Shown here piece by piece: positions 7,349 through 18,157 of a stretch of 50,702 nt of DNA. Below the pieces are notes generated by a model that saw nothing but the letters and a program-made list of their open reading frames with translations, was not told where the DNA came from and made no database searches. The stretch comes from Acidimicrobiia bacterium (lineage in GTDB: Bacteria > Actinomycetota > Acidimicrobiia > Acidimicrobiales > Poriferisodalaceae), in contig JAJDZE010000151.1 in assembly GCA_022824805.1 (NCBI GenBank), positions 1 to 50,702 on the forward strand. Direction: 5' to 3'. A program made the translations under genes and the position numbers. Every line of letters begins with the position of its first letter. The stretch's first letter is position 1.

Positions 7349-10291
7349 ATGCCGCGTAACGAAAAGGCCGAGAACGCTGTTCTCGGCGGCCTGCTTGGGC
7401 GTCTGCACCCCCGATGGGTAGTCCGGTGGGAGGAGACTGCCCGCATCGTCGGCGAGCCCGGGCGACAGCCGGACATCACCGTAGACGTGCCTCGTGCCGC
7501 CCCAGTCGTCATCGAGGTCGAATTCAGCCCTGCGCGAGGCGTTGAAGGCGACGCACGGGCGCGGCTGGGAGTTCAGCTCGTCGACGCCCCGCACCCGGTC
7601 GAGACCGTGATAGCCGTCATCGTGCCCGAACGTCTGCGCACCGGACCTTCTGGCCAGTCACTCGAGGACAGGCTGGTCCGATTGGCCGCCTGTGACGACT
7701 TGCAGTGGGCGCTGTTCACCCAGCAGGAACCAAGACGACGTCCGAGCACAGGCTGGATATCAGGTTCCCCGTCCGATTTGGCGACCACCATCGAGACGGT
7801 TCTGGTCTCGCGTCAGCGGCTTGGAGAGGCTGCCGATGCCTTGGAGCGTGCAGGGGAAGTCGCGGCGGGCATGCGCTCGTGGTTCGGTCCGGCCGTGCAT
7901 CGACGAATCGGCGAGGTTCTGCATCAGGAGTCGTCCGAGCAGACATGGAAGATGGCGGGATCGATCATTGTCAACGCCTTCCTCTTCCAGGAAGCCATTG
8001 CTGCACACCACTCGACACCCGACATCGACGAGGTGCGCCGTCGATCTTTCGGATCGGTGGACATGACCAAGCGCGAGATCGTCAAGGCGTGGGAACAGAT
8101 CATGGAGGTCAACTACCTCCCGATCTTCTCCGTCGCTCGCGAGATCGTGGGGCTGCTGCCAACCGGCGATGTCTCCGTCATGTGCAAGGTGCTTGCTGAG
8201 GCTGCTGAAACACTCAAAGACGCGGGGGCGAATCAAGTCCAAGACATGACCGGGCAGTTGTTCGGCACGATGATCGCGGACCGCAAGTTCCTGGCGACCT
8301 TCTATACGTTGCCCTCCGCGGCGGCTCTGCTTGCCGATCTGGCGCTAGGCCGGCTCGAGGTCGACTGGGGTGATGCGAAGGCAGTTGCAGCACTGCGTGT
8401 CGCAGACTTCGCATGCGGAACGGGATCGCTTCTTTCGGCGGCATATCGACGGATCTCGGCTCGCGCCCGACGGGCGGGTCTTGACGACGAGACACTCCAT
8501 ACGACGTTGATCGAGAACGGTCTGATCGGTGCCGACATCATGCCGGCAGCAGCGCACCTGACCACGACGATGCTTGCCTCCGTTCATCCTCAGATCAGCT
8601 TCGGGCACTGTGGCATCCACTTGGTCGACTACGGCTCGACAGCGGAGATCGAGGCGAACGGCACACCCGGTGCCAGTCACCAGATAGCAATCGGCTCGCT
8701 GGAACTGCTCGGTGAGGGTGGTGTCTCGGTATCCCACTGGCAGGACATTCGCCGTGTCGAGCGCACGTCTGGCGTCGAGACTGATGCCGTGCCGCACATG
8801 GACCTCGATGACGGCACGCTCGATCTGTGCATCATGAATCCGCCCTATACGCGGCCGACGAATCACGAGACCGCTGCGGCAGCGGGAGTGCCCGTGCCCT
8901 CGTTCGCTGGCTTGGGCACCGAAGACGATCATCAGGCCGCCATGAGCGCCCGGCTGAAGGTCCTCAGCCGCCACATCCGCGGGCCGAGAGCCGGGCACGG
9001 CAACGCCGGGCTTGCCTCGAATTTTCTCGACTTGGCGTTCGCCAAGACTCGCCCTGGCGGCGTTATCGCCTTCGTGCTTCCGTTCTCGTCGATTTCCGGC
9101 GGCGCGTGGGCTGGCGCACGCGAGATGTTCGAGCGCTACTGCGATGATGTGACGTTTGTGTCGATTGCCTCCCACGGCAGCACACAACGCGCCTTCTCCG
9201 CTGACACGCACATGGCAGAAGCGCTGGTCGTCGCCCGTAAGGCACCTGTGCGCAAGACCAGTGTCGCAGCAAGGCCGCTTTGGGTCTCGTTGCGAACGCG
9301 CCCGAATTCGGAAACTGAGGCCGTCTGGGCTGCACAGGCCATTCGCAGGGCGGAAGGAGGTTCAGCTTCGGGCCGGGTGCTCGTCGGCGATGACGTGGCG
9401 GGCTACGTCTTGCGAGGCGACATGGACGACGGCACTCGCTTCAGTGCGATTGCCGATCCGGATCTCGCGGTATGCGCGGCTGCACTCGCGCGCGGCAGTC
9501 TCGAATTGCCCCGCTCCGCATCCGTACCTCTGCCGCTCTGCGAACTTGCCGAGCTGGGGACGCCTGGCCCAGTGGATCGAGACATCAATGGTGCCGATCC
9601 GCGCACCGGGGCGGCCCGTGGCCCGTTCGATCTGGAGCATCTGGAATTTGGCCAGGCCGCCTCGTACCCCGTCTTGTGGGCTCACGACGCTGGCTCAGGC
9701 CGAGAATCTTCACTGGAGGTCGCGCCTGACCGTTTGGGGCGTACTCGGGTCGGCATGAGAGACTCGGCGTTGCGAATGTGGACCTCGGCGACGCGCCTGC
9801 ATCTCAATCGCGACTTCCAAGTGAACAGTCAGCCGCTCGGGGCCTGTCTGACCGCGGTACCAACGATCGGCGGGCGCGCCTGGCCGTCGTTTGTGCTGAG
9901 CGAGCCGACTTGGGAGCCAGTGCTGGCCTTGTGGCTCAACACCACCTTGGGGCTCATCGCCCGATGGTCCGTCTCAGGGCGACAGCAGCAGGGCAGAGCC
10001 AATCTGACAGTGACGACGCTGGGCCGAATCCCCGTCCTCGATCCGCGCTCGCTCACAGACAAGCAGGCAGCCGATCTTGGCGATCTGGCGGAGCGTGAAC
10101 GTCATGAGACGATGCTGCCTGCCAATGAGGCTTACCGGGACACACAGCGGCACATTCTCGACGTCGCCGTTCTCCATGATGTCCTCGGCCTGCCAACAGA
10201 TGTGCTCGACGCCTTGGAGGTGATGAGGCTCATCTGGTGCTCGGAACCATCAGTTCACGGCGGGAAGCGCACGCGCCCGCCGCAGGGTTGA
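7349..10291 (+). CDS. Large N6-adenine DNA methyltransferase with nuclease-like N-terminus (type IIG-like or solitary defence enzyme)
   Basis: A 980-residue protein preceded by AAAGGA. The SAM-binding motif VADFACGTGSLLSAAY lies at about residues 351-366 and the catalytic motif IMNPPYTRP at about 495-503, so it is an N6-adenine methylase of the gamma type. Residues about 38-62 (GRQPDITVDVP...VVIEVEFSPARG) look like a PD-(D/E)xK nuclease core with the final lysine replaced by glutamate (E-V-E). This N-terminus could be an inactive or unusual endonuclease. The C-terminal ~400 residues may hold target recognition. No separate restriction, specificity or BREX-type gene is adjacent. Alternatives are a type IIG enzyme or a PglX-like orphan. 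The next genes downstream are toxin-antitoxin debris, marking an accessory patch. Confidence 0.75.
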   Translation: MPRNEKAENAVLGGLLGRLHPRWVVRWEETARIVGEPGRQPDITVDVPRAAPVVIEVEFSPARGVEGDARARLGVQLVDAPHPVETVIAVIVPERLRTGPSGQSLEDRLVRLAACDDLQWALFTQQEPRRRPSTGWISGSPSDLATTIETVLVSRQRLGEAADALERAGEVAAGMRSWFGPAVHRRIGEVLHQESSEQTWKMAGSIIVNAFLFQEAIAAHHSTPDIDEVRRRSFGSVDMTKREIVKAWEQIMEVNYLPIFSVAREIVGLLPTGDVSVMCKVLAEAAETLKDAGANQVQDMTGQLFGTMIADRKFLATFYTLPSAAALLADLALGRLEVDWGDAKAVAALRVADFACGTGSLLSAAYRRISARARRAGLDDETLHTTLIENGLIGADIMPAAAHLTTTMLASVHPQISFGHCGIHLVDYGSTAEIEANGTPGASHQIAIGSLELLGEGGVSVSHWQDIRRVERTSGVETDAVPHMDLDDGTLDLCIMNPPYTRPTNHETAAAAGVPVPSFAGLGTEDDHQAAMSARLKVLSRHIRGPRAGHGNAGLASNFLDLAFAKTRPGGVIAFVLPFSSISGGAWAGAREMFERYCDDVTFVSIASHGSTQRAFSADTHMAEALVVARKAPVRKTSVAARPLWVSLRTRPNSETEAVWAAQAIRRAEGGSASGRVLVGDDVAGYVLRGDMDDGTRFSAIADPDLAVCAAALARGSLELPRSASVPLPLCELAELGTPGPVDRDINGADPRTGAARGPFDLEHLEFGQAASYPVLWAHDAGSGRESSLEVAPDRLGRTRVGMRDSALRMWTSATRLHLNRDFQVNSQPLGACLTAVPTIGGRAWPSFVLSEPTWEPVLALWLNTTLGLIARWSVSGRQQQGRANLTVTTLGRIPVLDPRSLTDKQAADLGDLAERERHETMLPANEAYRDTQRHILDVAVLHDVLGLPTDVLDALEVMRLIWCSEPSVHGGKRTRPPQG

Positions 10292-10313
10292 GAGAGATGG
10301 TGGTCGCGGCGCA

Positions 10314-10388
10314 TATTGCACAGCGCCCCTGCGGGAGCAGATCAGCGAAGACGAGACGAAGGCGTTTCTGGAAGCACTGGGACCGTGA
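10314..10388 (+). pseudogene. Remnant of an antitoxin C-terminus
   Basis: A frame ending at TGA 10386-10388 reads PLREQISEDETKAFLEALGP, a charged helix like the toxin-binding tail of Phd/VapB antitoxins. It ends three bases before the GTG of a PIN-like start. There is no start or DNA-binding domain upstream in frame, because the methylase gene occupies that DNA. Identification is weak and rests on sequence style plus position. Confidence 0.3.
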
Positions 10389-10391
10389 CGC

Positions 10392-10583
10392 GTGGCAACT
10401 CAGCCACTGCTCGTTGACACTGATGTGTTCTCGTACCCGGCGCGAGAGCAAGAACAGGCGCTGAATTTCCTACAATCTCGGTGTGAGATTCTCTACGCTC
10501 TCAGAAATCGTTCCCCATTTGCGGCGATGCCGGAAACGGCGGATTCGTTTGGTGGCGAACTGGCCGAGCGAGGGGTGCACTGA
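10392..10583 (+). pseudogene. Remnant of a PIN-domain (VapC-like) toxin
   Basis: The frame starts at GTG 10392 with ATQPLLVDTDVFSYP, the first beta strand of a PIN domain with its conserved aspartates. Similarity is lost after about 15 residues. The rest (to residue 63) has no PIN features and no further acidic motif. It is a decayed toxin start paired with the antitoxin tail just before it. The 300 bases between the methylase and the DUF4143 gene hold nothing else. Confidence 0.5.
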
Positions 10584-10592
10584 TTAATTTCT

Positions 10593-11733
10593 GTGGTGCC
10601 AGCCGCGACGGGCGGCGGGACTGAATCGCTGACGCCCGCCGGCTACCGACCTCGGGTCGTCGACGGCCTGATCGCGGAGCAGTTGCGCACGATGGGAGCA
10701 GTGCTCATTGAGGGCCCCAAGGGTTGCGGCAAGACGTGGACGGGCCTGCGGCATGCGCGAAGCGTGGTGCGCTTCGACGCCGACGCCTCGGCGCGCGGCC
10801 TTGCGGCGATCAGTCCCGAAGCGGTGCTCGATGGCGAACGCCCTCGGCTGCTCGATGAATGGCAGCTTGCGCCGCGCATGTGGAACCATGCCCGCCACGC
10901 CTGCGATCACGCGGCTGAGCCGGGCCAGTTCCTGCTGACCGGATCGGCGCTGCCGACGAACGAAATCGTGCGTCATTCGGGCGCTGGTCGCATCTCGCGG
11001 ACGCGGCAGCGGACGATGTCGCTGTTCGAGACACAGATGTCGACCGGGCAGGTGTCGCTCGCCGGCCTGCTGGCCGGCAAGCCAGTCGAGCCTGGCCGCG
11101 CCGAGCCGGAGTTCCGCGATGTGCTCGATGTGCTGTGCATCGGCGGCTGGCCGTGGCTCGCCGCGGCGGCGCCGGCGGAGGCACAGCGGCGATTGCGCGA
11201 GTACCTCGACGAAGTGCGCCATGTCCAGATCAACGGCGACTCGACGCGCAGCCGCGACCCGGTGCTCGTCGAACGCCTCATGATCTCATTGGCTCGCAAT
11301 TCCGCTGCCACCGTGCCGGTGTCGCGGCTGGCTGTCGAGGGCGGCGGCGGTGCTGCGTGCTCACCCGAGCGCACTGCTGAGCGACCTCGAGACCTGTGGG
11401 CTGCTGTTCGAGTCGCTGGTGGTTCGTGACCTGCGCATCTACGGTGAGGCTGCCGACTGTGATGTGTCCCACTACCGGCTCGACAGCGGCGTGGAAGCCG
11501 ATGCCATCGTGAGCCAACGCTTCGAGGGCGAGTGGATCGCCGTGGAAGTCCAGCTCTCTGCGATGCCCGACTCCATCGATGCCGCCGCAGCGTCACTGCG
11601 GCGAGCCGTCGACAGCATCGACATCGCCCGCGCCGGGACACCCGCTGCGCTGCTGGTGGTGACGCCCACCGGCTACGCCTATACCCGGCCCGACGGTGTG
11701 TCGGTCGTGCCCATCACACTGCTCGGTCCCTGA
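10593..11733 (+). pseudogene. DUF4143/AAA-type ATPase, split by a deletion and frameshift
   Basis: The first part (10593-11429) contains Walker A GPKGCGKTW at about residues 42-50, a Walker B-like LLDEWQLAP, and the SALP sensor region of the DUF4143 ATPase family (DNA-binding proteins often found with restriction or toxin genes). Around 11340 the frame breaks. The sequence continues in the +1-shifted frame from about 11350 (LRAHPSALLSDLETCGLLFE) through a nuclease-like VEADAIV...WIAVEVQL tail, ending in TGA 11731-11733. Intact relatives carry a stretch of several tens of residues between SRLAVE and the LRAHPS segment that is missing here, so this is a deletion rather than a simple sequencing slip. 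Confidence 0.78.
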
Positions 11734-11772
11734 TCGACGGCTCTGCGCGGACGGGCCCGACCAGGCTGCGGC

Positions 11773-14217
11773 TTACTCGGTGTCGGGCGCAGGCTGCCAC
11801 TCGCCCCAGGTGACGTCGGTGGTCAGGCGGTGCATCCAACGCGGCGCGCTCGTCTCGATGCTCCACGCGCTCACTCCGCGTCCGCGGTCTCGGTACCAGC
11901 CGATGAGCGATTCGATGTCGCCTGATCCGTAGACGAGATGGCTGCCGTCGGGCGACCAGATCGCCACACGGGTCGGCGCAGGCAGCGCGTGCACCAGCTT
12001 CATGTCGGCCTCGGGCGAGCCTGGCGTGTGCAGGTACAGCGCTTCGCGGTCGGGCACCCCGTCGCCGTCGTCGTCGTGCCCGGCGACGTAGGCGGCACGG
12101 CCGTCATCGGACCACGCCAGCGCGTTGCCGGATTCCGCCAGCGTGTGGATCTCGCCCGTGCCGTCTGCCCGCTGGGCGCGGGCGGCCAAGCCCGTCACAT
12201 TGCCGTCGGCGTCTCGCAGCATCTCGCTGTAGGAGATGAAGGCGCCGTCGGGAGACCAGAAGACCCAGCCGTACGCCGACGGCGACACCTCGCCGATGAA
12301 CCGCGCCGAGCTGCCGTCGCGATGGGCGATCCATGACAGCTCGGGCAGCAGGTAGTCGGTCACCACACGGTCGGTCTCCACCCCGTACTCGAGGTAGGTG
12401 CTGTCGGGCGACCATCCCAGAAAGCGCGCATCGGCGGCGATGTGCACTCGACCGGCGACATGCGCCGAATCGGTGTCGCTCTGGCTCTCGCTGCCGTCGT
12501 GGTCATCTTCATCGACCGTGCCGACATACACGTCCGTCGAGCAGTCCTGCGGATCGACAGCTCGGTAGGCGAAATGCATCCCGTCGGGCGACCACGGATT
12601 GGTGATGAGCACGCTCCAGGCGTCGAAGTCGATGGGGCCGACCTCGTTCGTGCCGCTGCCGTCTGCCGCCGCGATCCACAGGTTCCAGCTGTCGGCCTTC
12701 TCGTCGCCGTCGCAGTCGTTCGGCGTGGCGTAGAGCAGGTGCCTGCTGTCGGGCGCCCAGCGCAGGATGATGGCATCGTCGGCCAGCGTCACCGCAGGCG
12801 TGCTGCCGTCGGCCGGCTCGATGCGTGCTTGGCGGACCAAGTCCGGCGCTTCGGGCTCGATGTCGCCGGTGACATAGGCGATGTGCGTGCCGTCGGGCGA
12901 CCACATCCCGCCGGAAATGTCCGCGTAGTACCACGTACGCAGATCGACGAAGCCGAGGCTGCGCCGCTGCGTGCCGTCGGCATCGCTCATGAACGCCTCA
13001 GCCCGATCGGCCCACCCATCCTCGTCGATGTCCTCCAAGTCGAAGAAGACGAGGCGGCTGCCGTCGGGCGACCACAGCGGCCAGACGCCGTCTTCGGCCA
13101 CGACACGAGCTTCGCCGTCCGCAGCGGCGGCCATGACTCGGCGGTCGTTGTCAGACCATGCCAACTGGCCGCTCGTGGGATGCCACTCCCAGCCGTTGTG
13201 GTCGACGGTTCGCAGCACCCGGTCGGCGCCGTCTGCCCGAAGCGTGAACAGCGTCGAGCCGACGCCGGGAATGCCGGACGCCTTGGTGAGCGCCAAGAAC
13301 GGCAGTTCGCCGCCATCGGCGTAGCTGCGGCGAGTTCGCTCGCCGCTGCTGATGGCCATGAAGGTGTTGCGCGCCGCGCGAGCGAGCGAGGAGGTGTCCA
13401 CCGCCCCAGACGGCATGGCTGCGGCGAGTGCGACGCGTTCCACCGAGACATCAGAGCCAATGGCCTTCAACGTCGCTTCGACCGCCGCTTCAGCGGCAAT
13501 GCCCGCTTCGTCGGCGAACCCGGCGAACACGATTCGAGCCGGCCGGTAGTCGGCGATCAGCGACGCCGTCGCCTCTGGCAGCCCGTCGGCGATCGTGGCG
13601 GGCGAGTAGTACGCGACGGCGGCATCTGCGAACCTCGCAGCGAACTCTCTCGCCGTGTTCCTGGCTGCGTCGTCCCAGCCGTCAGCCACCACCAGGGTGA
13701 TCGTGTCGAGGCCGACGACTCGGGGCGCCTCGAGTGCGGCACGAGCAGCGGCAGCGGCTGTCTCGATGCGTGTCGCCCCGTCGAGGCGCCCGACGATGGC
13801 CCACTGGTAAGCAGAGCGCACGGCCGCCTCGAGCTCGTCCATCACCTCGGGCGCCACAGCGGCCTCGCCGCCGACGACCAGCACCCGATCGGGCTCGAAT
13901 TCTGCGATGAGGTCGGCAATGCCGGTCGGCACGCCATCGGGGTCGAGGCACACGGCCGCAGCGTTGCGTGAACGGTCGGCCAGCTCCACGGCGATGGCAG
14001 TGTCGACAGCGCTCGAGCAGTCAGCGAGCACGAGCGTCAGGTTCGGCCCGCTGCGCACCAGATGGGCCGGCTGCCCCTGGGCGCCTGCCGGCGAGGCGAT
14101 GGCCACCGTGCCCGACAGCACGGCCGCCCCGATCGCCGCAGCGGCCATCGGCTTGAGCCGCGGTCGATGCCTGGCTGCGACCGGGCGGTGACGCGTCCTG
14201 CGAAGCGAGAATCTCAT
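11773..14217 (-). CDS. Secreted cell-wall-binding protein: CWB2 repeats plus PD40/TolB-like beta-propeller
   Basis: An 814-residue protein. The signal peptide includes a twin-basic start and the stretch AAAAIGAAVLSGTVAIASPAGA, with cleavage near residue 47. Residues about 55-290 carry two to three cell-wall-binding-2 units (VLVVGGEAAVAPEVMDELEA, IVGRLDGATRIETAAAAARA). The remainder holds about eight propeller blades marked by WSPDG, WAPDS or WSDDG. Several blades contain calcium-type loops such as DIDEDGWADR and DDDGDGVPDRE. CWB2 domains anchor Gram-positive surface proteins to the wall polymer; PD40 propellers bind partners or ligands. The combination suggests a surface adhesin or sensor, with substrate unknown. 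It ends in TAA and stands alone between an ATPase pseudogene and the sdh operon. Confidence 0.8.
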   Translation of the reverse strand: MRFSLRRTRHRPVAARHRPRLKPMAAAAIGAAVLSGTVAIASPAGAQGQPAHLVRSGPNLTLVLADCSSAVDTAIAVELADRSRNAAAVCLDPDGVPTGIADLIAEFEPDRVLVVGGEAAVAPEVMDELEAAVRSAYQWAIVGRLDGATRIETAAAAARAALEAPRVVGLDTITLVVADGWDDAARNTAREFAARFADAAVAYYSPATIADGLPEATASLIADYRPARIVFAGFADEAGIAAEAAVEATLKAIGSDVSVERVALAAAMPSGAVDTSSLARAARNTFMAISSGERTRRSYADGGELPFLALTKASGIPGVGSTLFTLRADGADRVLRTVDHNGWEWHPTSGQLAWSDNDRRVMAAAADGEARVVAEDGVWPLWSPDGSRLVFFDLEDIDEDGWADRAEAFMSDADGTQRRSLGFVDLRTWYYADISGGMWSPDGTHIAYVTGDIEPEAPDLVRQARIEPADGSTPAVTLADDAIILRWAPDSRHLLYATPNDCDGDEKADSWNLWIAAADGSGTNEVGPIDFDAWSVLITNPWSPDGMHFAYRAVDPQDCSTDVYVGTVDEDDHDGSESQSDTDSAHVAGRVHIAADARFLGWSPDSTYLEYGVETDRVVTDYLLPELSWIAHRDGSSARFIGEVSPSAYGWVFWSPDGAFISYSEMLRDADGNVTGLAARAQRADGTGEIHTLAESGNALAWSDDGRAAYVAGHDDDGDGVPDREALYLHTPGSPEADMKLVHALPAPTRVAIWSPDGSHLVYGSGDIESLIGWYRDRGRGVSAWSIETSAPRWMHRLTTDVTWGEWQPAPDTE

Positions 14218-14326
14218 CGGGCAGCGACGCTACCGCCGCGCCTTGCGCACCCAGCGCAGCCCGCGGAGAACTCATGGGGCAGCACGGATGCCTCGCTTGC
14301 GACGGGCGTGAGCGAGAGGACCGGGC

Positions 14327-15141
14327 TCAGCTCTGGCCGGTCAGCTTGCGGTTCTTGATCTTGGCCTTGACGTAGTCGCGGTTCATGAACGCGATGAAAT
14401 CGAGGCTGATCTCCTTGGGGCAGGCCTCGGTGCACTCGCCGTGATTGGTGCACGAGCCGAAGAACTGCTCCATCGTCTCCACCATGGCCTCGGTGCGCTC
14501 CCAGCGCTGGGGCTGGCCCTGGGGGATCAGGTTGAGATGCGCCAGCTTCGCCGAGGTGAACAGCTGCGCTGCCGAATTCGGGCAGGCCGCCACGCACGCC
14601 CCGCAGCCGATGCACGCCGCTGCATCCATCGAGGTGTCCGCGGCTTGTTTCGGCACCGGCGTCTGGTTGGCGTCGCCGACCGCGCCGGTGTTGACCGAGA
14701 TGTAGCCGCCGGCCTCGATGATGCGATCGAACGAGCTGCGGTCGACCACCAGGTCGCGCACTACCGGGAATGCCTTCGCCCGGAACGGCTCCACCGTGAT
14801 GACGTCGCCGTCGGTGAACTTGCGCATGTGCAGCTGGCAGGTGGTGGTGGCCAGCTCGTGCCCGTGCGCCCGACCGTTGATCATGAGGCTGCACATGCCG
14901 CAGATGCCCTCACGGCAGTCGTGGTCGAACTCGATCGGGACGTCGCCGCCCTCGATGAGCCGCTCGTTGATGATGTCGAGCAGCTCCAGGAACGACATGT
15001 CCTCGCTGATGTTCGGCGCGTCGAAGGTGTGGAACCGCCCCGGCGCGTCGGGTCCGTCCTGGCGCCAGATGCGCAGCGTGAGGCTCAAGGTGCCGCCGTG
15101 GCTCTGCTGGCTCGCCTGACTGGTCACGCCGTTTGCCCCGC

Positions 15142-15145
<4 letters not shown>
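14327..15145 (-). CDS. sdhB: Succinate dehydrogenase iron-sulfur subunit
   Basis: Start GTG 15145 overlaps the sdhA stop by four bases (GTGA); the protein has 272 residues. The N-terminal ferredoxin-like domain holds the 2Fe-2S ligands in CREGICGMC and the later TTTC. The C-terminal domain has [12 protein letters not shown] and [12 protein letters not shown] for the 4Fe-4S and 3Fe-4S clusters. It carries electrons from the flavoprotein to the quinone site of the membrane anchor in complex II. It is the last gene of the sdhCAB operon. Confidence 0.95.
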
Positions 15146-17097
<1,952 letters not shown>

Positions 17098-17098
17098 G

Positions 17099-17938
17099 TC
17101 AGTGCGCCTCCGCAGCTTTGCCCAGACACTCCAGGCCGGTGGTGTCGTTGACCGGGCAGTCCCGGTTGTCCTCGTCGACCAGCCCGGCCTGCACCAGCAC
17201 CGGGAAGGACAGGTTGCCCACCAGCACCACGCCTGCCAGCGCCGTGGCCAGGTTGCGGCGCAGGCCGTTGTAGCGCGGGTTGTTCACGCCGAGGCTCTGG
17301 AACATGCTCCAGGTGCCGTGGAAGATGTGGACGGCCAGCGCCACGTTGGCCACCACGTAGATGATCGCCACCGGGATCGACGACAGCGACTCCACCACGT
17401 TGTGGTACGGATCGCCCCGCACGTAGGCGTCGCCCAGCCACCAGCCCCACGTCAGGTCGGCCAGGTGGAACAGCACGTACAGGCCCACGATGGGACCCGT
17501 CCAGCGCATGGTGCGCGAGGCGTAGTTGGCGGCGATGTAGTCGCGCTTGGATGCGTACTTCTTGGCGCCGCCCACGAAGCCCGCCCGCTCCGAGGCCAGC
17601 CGGCTGCGTTCCTTCAGCGTGTACGCCGAGTGCAGGTGCACCACGAACATGGCCAGCAGCCCGACCCGCATGATCCACAGCAGCAGCGTGCGGGGCAGCA
17701 GCCCGCCGCCGAGGTCGCGCAGCGTCTCGGCGTACTCGTACATCCGAGAGGGGCCCTCGTAGAGGTGCAGGTTGCCGATCATGTGAACGATCACGAAGCC
17801 CAGCAGCCCGATGCCCGTCCACGCCATGACCCACTTGCGGCCGATCGCTGACTGGTAGATGTTCAGCGGGAACGGCAGCGGGCGCTTGGTCTTGAACACC
17901 GGTGCAGACCCGGCGGCCTGCGTGGCAGTCGGCGCCAT
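17099..17938 (-). CDS. sdhC: Succinate dehydrogenase cytochrome b subunit
   Basis: ATG 17938 lies behind AGGAGGAACAC; this gives 279 residues. Five membrane helices are visible (about 35-55, 75-95, 125-150, 170-195 and 220-240), with heme-ligand candidates in [12 protein letters not shown] and VHLHSAY. This is the single-subunit cytochrome b558 anchor of Bacillus/Actinobacteria complex II, so no sdhD is expected. It is the first gene of the operon. The 219 bases upstream (17939-18157) hold no gene I can support. Confidence 0.92.
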   Translation of the reverse strand: MAPTATQAAGSAPVFKTKRPLPFPLNIYQSAIGRKWVMAWTGIGLLGFVIVHMIGNLHLYEGPSRMYEYAETLRDLGGGLLPRTLLLWIMRVGLLAMFVVHLHSAYTLKERSRLASERAGFVGGAKKYASKRDYIAANYASRTMRWTGPIVGLYVLFHLADLTWGWWLGDAYVRGDPYHNVVESLSSIPVAIIYVVANVALAVHIFHGTWSMFQSLGVNNPRYNGLRRNLATALAGVVLVGNLSFPVLVQAGLVDEDNRDCPVNDTTGLECLGKAAEAH

Positions 17939-18157
17939 GTGTTCCTCCTGGGGGCGGTCGGCGCGGCTCAGTCGGGGGCCGAGCACGTCAGAGCCGTACG
18001 GTACTTGCAGATTCCTTGCGAGCGCCGAGGCGCCGCCTCGCTGAGCCGTCGCTTGCCCGACAAGGTTCAGGTTTCGTCGGCTCGGCTCACGCGCCCGTTC
18101 GTCTCGCGGGCGCTGCCCGGGTGTCGCCTCCGCATCTCTGGCATCTGGGTCTCTTCG

